64,000 bases of DNA from Cryphonectria parasitica EP155 (GCF_011745365.1 NW_024468913.1:3968001-4032000); one strand, 5' to 3'. Numbered from the stretch's first letter, positions 43,355 to 57,551 are shown. Numbers and translations are program-made. Notes: generated by a model not told the origin, from the sequence alone.

Positions 43355-44246
43355 AGGAGAAAAATGAAAAAGGAAAGGAGCATGGGGCGAGGGCCATTGT
43401 GGGCAATGTCAAGCCTGAGAGTGTGTGTGTCTCTCATTTTTCCCCTGCCTGGTGATCCACTGCAGCTCGCCGGCCCTTTCTTACTCAGGGGGCGGCTCTG
43501 AGCTTGGTGTTGATCTCTTGCGGGCGAGACGCCATTTGGTGCTTGTCTTGTTTTCTTCTTCGTTTCTTCTTGCTTCTTTCTTCTTCTTTTTTTATTGTCG
43601 ATATGAGGTAATGAGGGTTTTATGATGGTACAAATGAATGCTCCAAAGTCTCTAGGGGAAAACGTACATTCTCGTCGTTCGGGCCTGTTGCAAAGATATT
43701 CATGACACAAAAAAGGGCGAACTGGCACGACTGGGTTGGGGGGAAGGCTTCTTGGGAATCCAGGATTTTAGCCTCTAACTTGAGTATTTCCATGTCAGGA
43801 TGATCTAGACATAGTCAGTCTTTTGTGTGTACATGGACCTCAGGAGATAATTGAGATTGCAGCATTGGGAATACATCGACTGTTGTAAAAAAACAATCAA
43901 AAAAAATTTGCTGTGCTTGAATGTGTGTAAGTGCCTTGTTTACACTGCTTGGCCGAGTGAGTACCTTGCTGGCTGCTGCGCAGTGAGCTGGACTGGATGG
44001 CTCAAGCTCAACGACTGTGGGGGGCACATGGATCTATCTATTCCTCGGGTCCGATAAGCACTTTTCCCACCACCACCACCTTCCCTCCACGTTTCACATG
44101 AGGGGTACCCTCTCTCTCGCGCTCTCGCCCCCCACCCCGTTCTCTCTTTTCCTCTTCTAGCAACAATTCTTCATTTTCATCTTATATTGCTCATATCTAC
44201 AACATATAACACACATCACAATAGAGTGGCAGTGAAGAGAGTAGCT
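43355..44246. other. HEX-1 3' UTR and promoter of the peptidase gene
   Basis: About 890 bp. Pyrimidine-rich sequence near 43540-43600 belongs to the HEX-1 3' region. A CT-rich leader (44110-44160) precedes the next gene. No further gene seen. Confidence 0.5.
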
Positions 44247-46214
44247 ATGGGTGCAAACCAGTCCACACCATCATCTGCCGCTGCCGGACGGGCAGTTGCC
44301 GAGCGCCTCCGCGCCCTCGACCTGGAGAAGAAACAGGCCATCAACGAGGATGGCTTTGTCGAGGTCGACGGCCCGCTCAACGAGAAGACACTCGGTGCGC
44401 TGAGGCACTCGCCCTCTACCCTCGACGTTGGAGAGCTGGAGGACTGGCAGACCAGGCTGCTGAAGGATCCCAAGAACAGGTATATTATTACTCTCTTCCC
44501 TTATATTTCAACCTATTTGATATATAATCTCTGTATATATTTGATTGTGTGTGTGCACGGTGTGTATTGTGAGATGAGATCCGATGGTGTGAAGACGATG
44601 TTATATTTCTCTGTCTCTGGTCATTGTTTCTCACCTCTTTTCTCTGTTTGAAATAGGCTCGCCCTCTCGGCCCTGTCCGCCGCCAACCCTTCTGACGTCC
44701 TGACCTCTCGCTCCGCCAAGATCGCCGACCAGCAGGTCTACAATATCAAGATTCCCTTCGAGGGCGCGCCCATCACCAACCAGCGCAGCAGTGGCCGGTG
44801 CTGGCTCTTTGCGGCCACCAATGTCTTCCGGGTCGCCCTCATGCAAAAGTACAACCTGGAGTCGTTTGAGCTGAGCCAGGCATGGCTGTTCTTCTGGTAG
44901 GTTATCTTCATCTGTTTCCTTGGACAGCGGCTGACTCTTGATCCAACCTATCAGGGATAAGCTGGAGAAGGCAAACTTCTTCCTGGAGCAGATCATCGAC
45001 ACAGCTGACCTGGACCTGGACTCTCGGCTCGTCCAGACTCTCGTGCAGGCGCCGCTCTCTGATGGTGGTCAGTGGGATATGGTCTACAACCTCGTGACCA
45101 AGTACGGGCTGGGTACGTGTTTTCTGATGGAATTCTTGCCATATTCCCCTCTGTGCCCATGACAGAACCACTCAGAACGCTTCTCTACTTGCTCTTCTTT
45201 TCTCACACGCACACAGTCCCCCAGGTTCTCTACCCCGACTCCTTCAACGCCAAGTCCAGTTCCGTCATCAACTCCCTCATCTTCACTAAGCTGCGCGAGG
45301 ACGCCCTCATCCTCCGGTCCATGCTCAAGTCACCCTCCACCACCGCATCCTCCATTGCCGCGGCCAAGGCCAAGATGGTCAAGGAGATCCATTCCATCCT
45401 CACCCTGACCCTGGGCCCGCCGCCTACCCCCAGCGACGAGTTCACCTGGCAGTTTGTCGACAAGAGCGGCCGAGCCAGGGAGGTCAGCGCCACGCCCCTC
45501 GACTTCGCGAGCGACATCTGGAGCGCCGACTTCCGCGTGACCTCGTCGGTCCTGGCGGGGCTCGTCTCGCTGGTGCACGATCCGCGCAACCCGCCTCTGT
45601 CGCTGCTGACCGTCGACAGGCTGGGCAACATGGTCGGCGGCCGGGGCATCACCTACATCAACGTCGACATGCAGACCCTCAAGAACGCCTGCGTCAGCAT
45701 GCTCAAGGCCGGCCTGCCCGTCTTCTTCGGCAGCGACGTCGGCCAGTTCAGCGACGCGTCGGGTGTCATGGACGTGGCCCTCATCGACTACGAGCTCGGC
45801 TTCAACGTGAGCATGCTGGGCATGGACAAGGCCTCGCGCCTGCGGACGGGCGAGAGCGCCATGACGCATGCCATGGTTCTCACCGCTGTGCATGTCGATG
45901 AGAGGACCGGCAAGACGGTCAGGTGGCGGGTGCAGAACAGCTGGGGCGCAGATCGCGGCATGGAAGGGTGGTGGGTTATGACTGATGCTTGGTATGTGCA
46001 TGTCCCTTATCTCCTCCCCCCCCCCTCTCTCTATATTATCTCTTGTGTTGGTGCAGATCTTGCTTCTTACTGACACATTTTCTCTCATAGGATGGACGAG
46101 TTTGTCTACCAAGCTGTGGTCGACCCACGTTTCTTGTCCAAAGAGGTCAAGGATGTGCGCAAGAAGGAGCCCATCGTCCTTCCTCTCTGGGATCCCATGG
46201 GCTCTCTTGCATGA
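44247..46214 (+). CDS. LAP3: Bleomycin hydrolase-type cysteine aminopeptidase (C1B)
   Basis: Predicted 509-residue papain-fold peptidase of the bleomycin hydrolase/Lap3 family: cytosolic, hexameric self-compartmentalised aminopeptidases that also hydrolyse homocysteine thiolactone in yeast. Five exons: 44247-44479, 44657-44896, 44955-45112, 45217-45991 and 46091-46214, all GT-AG and frame-consistent. Catalytic residues are visible: Cys126 in [12 protein letters not shown], His428 in [12 protein letters not shown] and Asn451 in QNSWG. GQFSD and [11 protein letters not shown] at the C-terminus are family landmarks. Yeast Lap3 has 454 residues; the extra length is mostly the N-terminus. That begins M-G-A-N-Q-S, fitting the N-myristoylation consensus (Gly2, Ser6), which is unusual for a cytosolic family. 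Confidence 0.95.
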
Positions 46215-47768
46215 GGGGGTACTCATTACCTGTCTGATTGAGAACCAATGGATTTTTTGTTTCCCTCGGCGGCGGCAGCGGCAGCAGCATGAACAGCAGC
46301 ACAGCCGCATCATCTAGCCCATGTTCACCCTTCGTATACAAGAAAAGGTCGCACCAATGCATGCCGCAGGAGGCTGCAGTATGAATATATTTAATTGTAC
46401 AGATTATTTAACTCGACTTGCATGAGGAAGTGATACACATTACGTCAAAAGAAACAAAACATCGGGACGCAAATTCCCTCGGTCAATCAACCCAGCTTTG
46501 CCCCCCCCCCCCCGGGGGCCTCCTCTTCCATGTGGCCCGGTATGAGCCTACTGGCCCCCGGCAGAGAGCAGAATAGCCGGCACGTGTAAGTACGGCATCT
46601 TTCCTCCAAGCACTGTAAGCCTCGCGTTCATATGTGTGAGCGGTGGTGGCGCACGTTGCCGGCCCGGGAAGAAGGTTAGTTGTCTGTTGTCATACACACC
46701 AATTCGACCCGGCCTGGCCCCAGTGTTGCATCAAGATCACCTCCTCTGCAATGAGATGAGAGGCGGGGAAAAGAAAAGAAAGGGGAAAGGAGAAAGGAGA
46801 AAGAACAAAACAGAGTTACATACATGCATACAGACCGCTCTTTGCCATTCTCTTACGCCCCCTCATCAACTTGGTCTGGCCAAGGCAGACATACATATTT
46901 GAGTACAGGAGTGCATGAGTACATGCCTTAGGGTCGCTTGTCTGTAACCCATCAAAGTGACGAGTCGATGTGATTAATTGTTTTTTTTTATTCCTCTCTC
47001 TTTTGCTTCCTTTTCTCTGCGCCAACACACACACACACACACACACACATACACACACCAAATTAAATGGGGAACCACAAGGACCTGCCTGGGCTGGGCT
47101 GGGCTGGACAAAACTGGCCCTGCTGTGTCCCTGCCGCTCGATGGAATAAGCGAGACAAAGAAAGAAAGAAAGAATCTCATTGGGCGGAAACGCCCAAAAC
47201 CTTTTCAATATTACTTGCTTAAGAGGTAGGTAGTTGATGATGAGCCGGGTGGGGAACAATACTGCGCCAGATGCGGCTCATACTTATTTGGTCCATTTCT
47301 TCTTCATCATCATCTTCTTCTTCTTGTCATCCTTTTCAAGATTTGAGTTGAGTTGTATCGGTATGTAACAATGTACCTTGACAATGTATAGCGCTCCTCT
47401 CACAGCCTCGACCTTCTTCGGGCATCAACGTGCCATTCTTCCTCATCTAGGCCAACAACAGAGCCCCGCCGGCAGTTCGAGACCGCACGCCTCCTCCTCC
47501 GTCGTCGTCCCACTCGTCCCTCTCCCTATTGCATTCTTTTTATCTGGCGCGAACAGGTGTTCTTTACCAATTCATTACTACTGTACTGTGGTATGTACGC
47601 ACACATATACAATAGACCGGCCAGCCCCAGCCCCGAGACAACCCCCTCCCCCCCCCCCTTTCTCAGATGTAGAGCGGGACGGAAAGGCCAAGGGTTAGGC
47701 ACCAATGAAGCAGACGGATTCTGAACAACCTGAGGGTGGAAATTATGAATGGCCGCAGAACACGTGTT

Positions 47769-47803
<35 letters not shown>

Positions 47804-50800
47804 GCTGGGGCTGATCCATACCAGGTTAGGTTGTGTGAGGATTTTCCCTTCTTCCATCATCCATTTATCAACACACCTGCAGATGGGCAAATGGAGGTTG
47901 GTTCTACGAGCTCCCCATCCAGAGTGCAGGCTGCACAAAAAAGAGAAGAGGAAAGAAAGGAAGAAGAAGGGGGGCACCATCCCCCAGCCCTCGCATCTCC
48001 GTGGTGACTAGCTTCGGAGGTTGTGTAACGAGGCCGGTGATGTATTGTTGTATCAATGGGTAATTCCTGGTCTTTTCGTATCAAGTCGTCAGCCACGCAG
48101 GATCCTGATAACAATACATGCATCGTAATTTGTTAGTCAGTGGACAGCTTTGGTATGGCATAGATAGCATGCAAGGGCGAGGGTACAGAACAACTTTGCC
48201 TGCACAAAGACCAAAGAAGAAAAAAAAGGGCCATCATGCATCATCAGGCTGTCTGTCACACAAACAAGTGGTACCACCCCACCAGCCCAAAAGGTGGTAG
48301 AGGGAAGAACAGAGTGTCTCCGAACGGAACAATGTCTATATTTTGTGATGCGTGATCCGGAAAATGTATGGTGTGGTGTCAAGACGTAGCGTCTACTTCA
48401 CGTATTGATAAGTAGGACTGACTTGCACAGCAAAGGACGTGGCAATGTTGGGGTACCTCCAAAACAGAAACAGATCGGCCATCGTATCCGGAGCTTCAGG
48501 GGGGAAGGGGGGGGGGTTGTACCATTCTATGAAGCAGCTTAGGGGAACGGTTCAGCTCCAACCAGATCCAGCCTCGTGCATCTGTGTCTATTCGGGCGAT
48601 CCTTTATTAACGTAGCATTCATCAAGACCCGCTCGCTTGCTCGCCGATTGCCTTTGGAACTGGAGCAGCAATACCATTGATGCTCGAGTCGGGGTTCGAA
48701 CGGGTCTGAGTACATATATGTGTGTCTGCAAGTACGCATATAGGGTAACAGTAAAAGTAATGCACCTGCTGTAGTAGTAAGCATATGTGGGCTGCTTTCT
48801 CCAGGCTCCTCGTATTTTCTTGTGGTTTTTTCTGGTGAGAGTGGGTGAGGAGGAAGAGGGGCAAGGGAAAATTGACACTGCCTCGAGCCACTACCATGGA
48901 ACATAACAGTACCCGCAGTACCTGACCATAGTATACACACAGAGAGAAAAAGAGACAGATCCAGAAAAGAGCCCAACGTCATCCCAGGTGGTGATGTCAG
49001 AGGAGGACCCCTGACAGCTCATCGATGCTTGAAGTAGTAGTGGGGTGGAAACACGCAGGGCCTAGCTACATACTCAAGTAGTGTGCCACAGGTTGCCTGG
49101 CACCTGGCAAGGGCCTGAGGGGGGAAACTTTGCTGGTCCCACAAATGGAGAGAGGGGGGACCAGAACAGCGACGTTCCCCCCTCCCCTCCCCTCCCCACA
49201 GCTAGGACCCCCTGCACAGGACCTAAGCTTGATGTTGACCTGGCACCTGGCAATTCAGCCCTGGTGGGCCCCCCTGTATCATCAGTACATAGAGCAGACA
49301 TCCATATCCATCCTCATGTGAGAGAAGCTTCGCCCTGGGCAATTGTTCATCCCACCCCCTGGCTTCCCACACACTATGTATGAATGATGCCCAGCGAGCC
49401 AGGCAGGGCCTGGTAAGGAGGTAAAAACATGGGCGTCTTTGCTGCAGGGGTCAGGTGGTGGGAAAATTTTAGTCGGAGGGTCAAGGTTTGAGGTTTGAAC
49501 GTGAGCACAGAGAGGGCGCGGGCGAGGGTAAGATACGGCGGTTAAGAGAAGGAGGAGGAGGAGGAGGAGGAGGAGGAGGAGGAGGAGGAGGAGGAGGAGG
49601 AGGAGGAGGAGGAGGAAAAGTTGAGCCCCTCTTCCCTCCTTCCACTGCCCAACTGCCCAATTACCCACTGGTCATTGACCACTTACTGGCCTTGGGCCAC
49701 TGATGACCCTAGCCATCCATGCTACCACTTGCACCGATTGCCCCCTCATCCGCCCCTGCCTAATGCCTCTCTAGGACCACTGCAGGGCCTCCCCTTCCCA
49801 CCCCGCCCCAACTACCTAGTACCTACCAGGTACAGTGAAGCTGGTTGCTTCATGATGGGAGTTGCCTCTGGAATTTTTTTCTCCTTCTTCCCTTCAACCC
49901 CTGCCGGGTGGCGCTATTGGGTGGAGGAAAAACGCATGCATGTGTGCTGCATGACTGCCCTGTCTGCCAGTGCCTCCGTCTGCCGAGTCTCCGTTCTGCC
50001 CTCTTCGGTATCCACCTCATCTTTTTTCTTTTCAAGGCTGAGTTGGAATGGATGGAATGAATCTGCTATGGTTACGTCCCTACTATAGTACATGTTATGC
50101 AGTACTTACTCACAAGGCAGCGTACGTTTCGTTGAACCGTCAGTACAAGTCAGTCTTATTTTCTGCCCTCCTGCTGATCCATACTTCTTCTTCCACCCCT
50201 CCTTCTTTCTCCCCCCACCTGTGTTTTGTCTCTCTTGTCGAAGCCTTCCTATCATACCCTCCTTTCCGCTCACCACAACGGTCCACAACAGGAACTCTTT
50301 CTCCTTAGACTTTACATCTCGACTTGCACTGGTTGCCAGCATCTCTGAGGGTGTTACTGGCCTTCTGCCTCGAACTCCTCATTGTCAGGCTATTGTTATA
50401 CTGTGGTATGTCTTCAATCGCATGTTATCTTTGTCTATCTGCCTTTGTCCTCGTTCTCTTTGAGACACACTCTCTGTCTCTCGAGTCTCCCCTCTCCCTT
50501 CTACAATGAAAGGGCATTTCTTGGAGGACTCGGTGGACAGGACAGAACAGGATATGCAACTCTCTCCCTTGGCGATACATTTTTAACTTGGACTTTTTTT
50601 TCTTTTTTTTTTTTTTTTTAGAAGATAAGTCACGACGACCACATTTCTCGATCGTCACCTCCTTCTTCAACAAGGCGAATAAGCAGGGAGGACGACTTGC
50701 ATCTTTCTTGGCCCCAGGAATCTCACTCCTCCGTCTCCAACCGAATCGGGCCACACCAGAAAGGACCCCTCCCTCGTTCCTCCTCCTCCTCTTCCTCCTT

Positions 50801-51353
50801 CTCCTCGACCTCGACCTTTTCGTCTTCCGACGATATAAGATACGCTACTTTACCACACCAGCCAGACAAGCCAAGCACTTAGGTTCGCCACCCAGCTTCT
50901 CCTTCTTCTCCTACTCCTCGTCTCGTGCCGCCCTTGTAGAAAGCATCTTGTTGCTGTCCCGCCCCATACTACCACACTCCTCGGCGGCCGCTCGTCTCTG
51001 ACACGCATAAGGCTATCTCCAGTCCGCCCCCGCGTCGACGGTGTCCCCTCCCCTCCTCTCCGCTTCCCTTTGCGAACCTTGGGGGAATCGCTCGACCACC
51101 ATCTCGCCGCTCTTTCGACTGCAGCAACACGCACACCCATACAAAACCATCAAAGAAGGGGTATATGCGCTTATCCTGAGCCGTCCGCGCCGTTCCCTGG
51201 AGCAACACATTCCTCACATCCCTTCCGCTACTACCGCCGCTGCGTTCGCAGCCCGGTTCGGGTCGGGTCGGCCCCGCCTTGTCGACGTTCCCTCTTTATA
51301 CGCTCGATAGCGCCACGCTCGCCGACTCGTGGTCTCGGTCTGGGCCTGTCGCC
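46215..51353. other. Long intergenic region, microsatellite-rich
   Basis: Over 5 kb without a supportable gene. Contains a CA tract (about 47026-47057), GGGCT repeats near 47088-47106, a GT tract (about 47775-47802), the AGG tract listed separately and many homopolymer runs. The right end (from about 50.6 kb) is pyrimidine-rich and probably the leader of the DUF8035 gene. All open frames are short and repeat-driven. Confidence 0.5.
49550..49616. repeat. (AGG)n trinucleotide microsatellite
   Basis: About 67 bp of uninterrupted GGA/AGG triplets. The frames through it give poly-Gly or poly-Leu and are not credible proteins. Confidence 0.95.
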
Positions 51354-53839
51354 ATGGGGGACCGCTACGATCGTTCGGGGAGGAGATCGCCCATCTACGA
51401 CTATGGGCGCGCCTCCCTGCCCAGCGTGCCCACCTCGTCCTATTACGGCGGTGATATCCACGTCACACCTGTGCCGCGCCACGAGACAACCATCGCCCAG
51501 CCGCGACACCACAATACCACTACAGCCGCCGCCACGGCCGGCCACCATCACCGCCGCCGCAACTCCAACTCTGTCTCCAACGACTGGCGCGGTCCCAACA
51601 TTCCCGTCACCACCACCACCTACACCGTGAAGACGGATCCTGTCACCAGGAGCGCCAGCGTCAGGGAGCACAGCCGCGCCCGGAGCTCCACCCTCGACGT
51701 AGGCGCCAGGAGACCGCCCATCATCGTGACCACCCGGCAGGCCAAGGAGACGGCCTCCTCCTCCTCCACCACCGCATCGCACCCCTCCAGAGATGTTCCC
51801 CAGAGCCCTCTACCCGGCCGGGACAGGGACCGGGGCAGGAACGCCTACAGGGAGGATGACAGCTATCTGATCTCGCAGCCCGCGTCTTCTATGCGGTCCC
51901 GCAGCCACAGCCGCTATGCCATGGACAGAGACAGCCGCCGTGCATCGACCATCCTAACCACACCGACCCTGGACGACGAGGAGCTCCGTCGTCTGCGGCA
52001 GAGGACCAACGATGAGCGGCTCATGCCCTCCTGGAATGAACCCCGCCGCGAGAGGCCGTCCTCGTACTACGCCAACCCGGCCCGGCACAGTTCCACAGCG
52101 GCGGACCTGGGCGACTCGGGCTACGAGTACACGGGCCCTGGTGCCCTGCTCCGCTATGACCTGGACAACGACCGCCATCACTCGTCTTACTACCGTCCTA
52201 CCGTGACCGTCGGTGACGTCGAACGCAGGCCGTACGACAGTCGTGCCAGAGGAGGTCCGCCGCCGACCACGCGAGGCCTGGACAAGGTCAACAGGAGGGT
52301 TGTCGAAGACACGACACCCCCCAGCTTCTACGAGCGGCCGTCCCTCCGCGTGCCCCCATCCACCACGGTTGCGACCATCCCACCACCACCACCACCACCA
52401 CTACCATCTGACCGTCGAGCAGGCCAGCTGGAGGTCGCACCCGTCACTGTCGAGCGACGCCCATCACGAAATGGGCCCCGGCCCACGTCGCTCTACCAGG
52501 ACGACTACCCCCCACGGGATTCGAGAGCCCGGGACTACTATCGTGAGGAGGATGTTGGTGCCCGGGGTCCCAGCTTGCGGGCTGAAACCGAAAAGAAGAG
52601 GGACAAGGACACTGCCATCCGTGAGGACTATGCTCCCAGCCGTGAGCGCCGGCGCGACTCACGCATGGAGGAGCGTGAGCCCAGGCGGCATTCAGATGAG
52701 GAAGACGACCGCTATGATCGCCAGTACGGCCGGGACCACGGCAGCAGGAGGGAGGAGGCAGCATATCGCCCGGACAGGAAGAGTGCCAAAGATGACAGTG
52801 TCCGCGATGATGACCGCGACAAGGGCAAGCTCCGCGACAAGGTTGCTACGGGGCTGAGCCTCGCAGCTGGTGCCATCGGTCTGGGCGGGGCTATAGGCCA
52901 CGGTCACAAGGACGACAAGGACGACAAGGGCTCGCCCAGGAGGCGCGGGGATGACGAGGCCCGCAGGGAGGAAGATGGAGAGCGAGAGCGCCTGAAGCCA
53001 TCTAGGAGAGAGGCCGAGGACCGACCGCGAGACGATACAGATGGCCCAGCAGGATCCAAAGAGAAATCGCGAAAGGACCGTGACCCCGAAGACGGAGACG
53101 AGAGGGACCGCAACAGGCGTGATGCCGAGGCAAGGCTCAATGGCGATTCCGCTGCTGCTGGCACGGCAAGGGATCCCAATTCCTCCTCAGACGAGAGCAA
53201 ACCATCACGGCGCCGCCGCCGGCCCGCGTCCGCCGCCGCCTTCAAGCCCAACGACGCCGCCAGCCTGCAGGCTCTCAAGGAGCAGCTCAGGGCCCAGGAG
53301 GAGTCTGACGATGACAAGGAGAAAAAGAAGGCGGCGACAAGCAAGGCCCCGCCGTCGCCCGACCGACACAACACGCCGCCGACCTCTCGAGGAGAGGACG
53401 ATGCCAGGGAGACCACGACATCGTCATCCAAGGACGACTCGAGGGGCCGTGAGACCTCATCTGCGGCCGAGGACAACAAGCAGGTCAGAGTGGTGTCGCC
53501 TCCCAGAGACAAGGATGACAAGAAGCCGATCAAGGGCATCCTGAAGCAGCCGAAACCACAATTCCCCGAGGAGCCCAACCCCGTGCGCGAGGGTGTTGCC
53601 CCACACAAGGACGACAAGACCAAAGGCAATGTGCCGCCCGGTGCCCGCTGGACCAAGATCAGCCGCAAGCTGGTCAACCCTGAGGCTCTGACGATCGGCA
53701 AGGAGCGTTTTGAGGTTCGGGACGACTTTGTGATTGTGCTTCGCGTCCTGAACAAGGAGGAGATCGAGGCCTATACGGCCGCCACGGCACAGCTGAGAGG
53801 TGGGTTGCTCCCTTTTCCATTTTCTTGATTCTAGTTCTC

Positions 53840-53871
<32 letters not shown>

Positions 53872-54504
53872 TGTTTTTTTTGTTCTTGCTTCCCCTGGCT
53901 CCGTCCGTCGTCTGTTCGTTCGCCGTCCGCCGCCCCGTCGCCGTTCGCCGTGTCGTCCACGCCGTGATTTCCTGCCTCGCCCACGTCCCACGTCCCACGT
54001 CCCACGTTCTCGCCTTCGTCTTCGTCTTCGCCTTCGCCTTCGCCTTCGCCCTGGTCCCTTTTTCCACGCCTGCCGTTCCCCCGTGACACTTGCGCCCGTG
54101 CCTTGTGCCTGTGCTTGTCGTCTCCTTTGTCCTTTTTCCGGCCATTCCCTTTTTTTTCTTTCTGGCTCTGCAGTTGCAGATCATTATGAAGATGGGAAAG
54201 GCTGACAACCCGCACAGATATGAGACGGCAGGAGTATGAGGACCGCGAGAAGGATGACGAGCGGGACGAAGAAGGGGATGAGCGACGGAAGCCTCACAGG
54301 TCACATCGGCGAGATCCACGGGACGAGGAAGAGGATGAGAGGCGACGTGAGCGCGAGCCCCGCCCCAGGAAGCACCGGCATGAGGATGACGGGCCACTCC
54401 GACTTGAGTACTCAGCCGACGACCGCGATCGCCTACCGATCCGCAGTCACCGCCACCGAGACCGAGAGCGCGAGAGAGAGCCTGTCAGCGTGAGAAACGA
54501 TTGA
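51354..54504 (+). CDS. Large charged DUF8035-domain protein
   Basis: Predicted 910-residue, largely disordered fungal protein of unknown function. Exons 51354-53799 and 54218-54504; the 418-bp intron starts GTGGGT, contains a long T run and ends CACAG after a CTGAC branch-like site. It joins ATAQLRG to MRRQEYEDREKD with an intervening Asp codon. Residues 1-490 are Arg/Asp/Ser/Tyr-rich with a poly-Pro run. A hydrophobic Gly/Ala segment (TGLSLAAGAIGLGGAIGHG, about 498-516) stands out. The conserved DUF8035 core lies near 762-815: PPGARWTKISRKLVNPEAL, ERFEVRDDFVIVLRVL and NKEEIEAYTAAT. The C-terminus is again Arg/Glu/Asp-rich. The Met at 51354 follows a long leader; the 25-residue extension upstream has only a non-ATG start. 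Confidence 0.85.
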
Positions 54505-55293
54505 TGATACTATTCTGTTATGAATCCTGAAGAAAAAAGAAAGGAAAAAAGAAGAAAAGAATTTGGGCATATTTGGCACATCATGAGCCGGGGGGGGGGG
54601 GGAGGGCGGAGGGTCTGTTGACGTATTTGATGAACTGCACAACATCTAGCAAGCGTCTCGAGAGCGAGTGAACAAGATCTATTTATTACGTGGTTTTCAT
54701 GTGTGTATATAAGCATGCTGGGTTCATACAAAGAGGCTGGTTGGAGTGGGAAAAATTACCTTGGGAAGATTGAAAAACAGAGAGGGATATGAATGTCACG
54801 ATTATCTACGTACCGCCGACCTGTACTCGTGCCATGGCTGTGTCTGTTCAGGGCAATCTGTCTGGTGAGTCCTCGCAATTCTCATCATGGACAGTAAATA
54901 CTAAATTGGACAGGACAAGGAGCCCTCCTTCATCTCGTGTCGTGCGACCGAGTCTCGTACCAAGCTGAAGATGAGATCTTAGCAGCGACACTCATGGAAT
55001 CAATACCGTCTCTGTCTTGATCTTCCCCGTCTTTGGGCTGTCTGGGGCGGCATACATTGCTGAGGGGGGCGGACGGGCGATCACCAAATCACATCAGTCA
55101 TAAGAGAGACTGCGAGAGAGTCTTGAATATGCATGAGACGTCGGCGGCCTGACTCGGGGAATCCTTTCTAGATGACGACGGATGGGCTTGGTGGGTGTGT
55201 GTCTGATGTCTGTGGCTTTGCTTGTTGGCTTTGACTATGTGTGCCCTCGGCCTTTTGATATACTTTTTCCTGTCCCGTCCAGCTTAGAAGCAA

Positions 55294-55338
<45 letters not shown>

Positions 55339-55792
55339 CTAAACAACACAGTTCAGTCTACTTGCGGTCAGATGCAACACCCACAGCAGTGGAAGCCAAC
55401 CCCCCCCCCCCCCCACACCCGGCTCCTTTTTTCTTACCCTCTCAGCAATGCGCCGAGACAAACGCTGGGCTTGGCTTTTGGTCTAGCCCTAGCCCACCCA
55501 TCTGAAGCCGTTGAGGAGTGATGACAGTTGAGAGTGGGGGAGGGGAGGGAGGAGGGGGCGTTGTCTTTCCACCTTTGCATGCACGATCACTCAACTCAGT
55601 TACTCGCTCACTTACAACTGTGGCGTGTTGATGAGGCGGTGGCCATGGGAAAAAGGAGGGGCAAACCCCAGTCTGGGCGCCGCCACCGACGACGACAACG
55701 GCCGCAAGGGAGCTGATGTATGGATGGGATATGTGGTTGGGGTTGGGGAGGGGGGGGGGGGATTGCTTTGGCTTCTTTATTTCTCTCTTCCT

Positions 55793-55796
<4 letters not shown>

Positions 55797-55859
<63 letters not shown>
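55797..55859. repeat. (CT)n microsatellite, 63 bp
   Basis: Uninterrupted TC/CT dinucleotide run, the longest dinucleotide tract in the window. Confidence 0.95.
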
Positions 55860-55865
<6 letters not shown>

Positions 55866-56832
55866 CTTCCTTTCTGATCTCCTACTTGTCATAAGTGCTT
55901 GGGCGGTGACACAAGGCAAAAAAAAGTGCTCGGTGGCGCCCCTTCGTTCTTTTCCAGCTCATTTCTCACGGTCGAACAGAGAGAAGGAAAACAACCAGAC
56001 AAGTAACAACAAAAAAAACAAAAAAAAAACACCCGATCATGGTGACCCACCTGTATGTACTGTACTTCTCTACCGGTCCGGAGGGGCCAAACTCAAGTCA
56101 GTCAGACAAGGCCACAGCAGTCTGAGACATGGTGTGGGGGGGGGGGGGGGACCACTGCGCGGGTTCTGCGTGGCTGTGGTGGTGGTTACTTCTTCTTGGA
56201 CCCGGGCTGTCGGGAAAAGGTACATGTCTTTTCTTCTCTCTTGTTTGGTAGTGGCTGAAGCACAAGGACAAGAGAAGGAAGGAGGAGGAGGAGGAGGCAG
56301 GGGAAGAAGGGGGCAAAGAATGAGTGCTCTCTGCTTTTTTTGTCCGGATGGCTGACAAGCCACACGATATCTACTTGAGACACAACAGAAAGAAAAAAAA
56401 AAGTAATGGAAGAAAGGACGAACCTATCATGACGCGCCCTTCCCCGTGGCTTGATCAAATCAATATACATGCGCCCGGTCCCGGCTTTGGCGAGACGGGC
56501 CGACGGATGATGGGATGTGGTGTGCATTTGGGGGGGGGGGGGCAAAGGTGCCTGTGAACGGAATGTTCTGCAGATTGCGGTTTGGGTAGAGGGTATATTC
56601 ATCCATTCATCCGTCCTCCCTGCGGTCTGGCTGGTGTTGACATGCTGGTGGGGTGAGATTAGGTAGGCAACGAGAATGAAGGAGGGACTTGCTTGATTCA
56701 TCACAGATGACACACGTATGCACAGCTGATGGAAGAGTCCCAGCAAAGAGAAGCGAGGCGGTCAGGCTGTGGGCGGACAGGTCGTCGTCGACATGTATGT
56801 GGCACACACTCTGTGACTCTTGCCCGTATTCT

Positions 56833-56880
<48 letters not shown>

Positions 56881-57282
56881 CCTCTTTTTTCAGCCGGAGA
56901 CCAACAATATCGTTACCGCCACACCCAGAGGAAAGAAACCTGAGAAGTGAGAAATCTGCACGGTGCCGTGGGAAGTATCCATCGTCACTTGGTCACTCAT
57001 CATCATCATCATCATCAAAAGAGTTAGAGAAAAAGGGGCCCCGGGGTTCAGGCGGACATCCCGCCCTCGTTTGCTAGCAAATAGGAAGACAGATCAGAAT
57101 TAGAATAAATGGACAGATGTGCAATCCAGCGAGAAGGTGTGCTTCCCATTTTCGTCATTCAATCTAAATGTTATGTGTGTGTTTCCTCCATTATTAATAA
57201 CCCCGTCAGCTGTGGTGGTGGTCTTGTGTCCCCGGCGGCGAATGTCTTTGTGTCCCCTCAAGAAAAAGAAACCTTGGAGAGA

Positions 57283-57509
57283 GAGAGAGAGAGAGAGAGA
57301 GAGGAATGGATTCGTGGTGATGGATGGGTGAGCTGCCAGTGAGAACGAAGCCAAGACAAAACAAAAAGGGCTTTTGCCGATACACCGCCACCGCGCATTT
57401 TGGAATGCCTGGGTTAAATCGTCTTTTCGGATATGAGGGCCAGCGCCACAGCCGCGAAGTCTCCGTGCTATTGTGACCGATGCCATTAACTCGGAATTTA
57501 CGGTAAGGG

Positions 57510-57551
<42 letters not shown>

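Noticed and set aside
48690..48702. GGGTTCGAAC resembling a T-loop
   Set aside because: No acceptor or D-arm partner on either side. No tRNA or rRNA gene could be supported anywhere in the window.
49550..49616. Possible CRISPR-like or satellite array
   Set aside because: It is a plain AGG trinucleotide run with no spacers. No CRISPR array is expected or seen in this eukaryotic sequence.
53457..54215. 252-codon minus-strand frame
   Set aside because: Antisense to the DUF8035 exon and intron; its poly-Lys comes from the intron T run.
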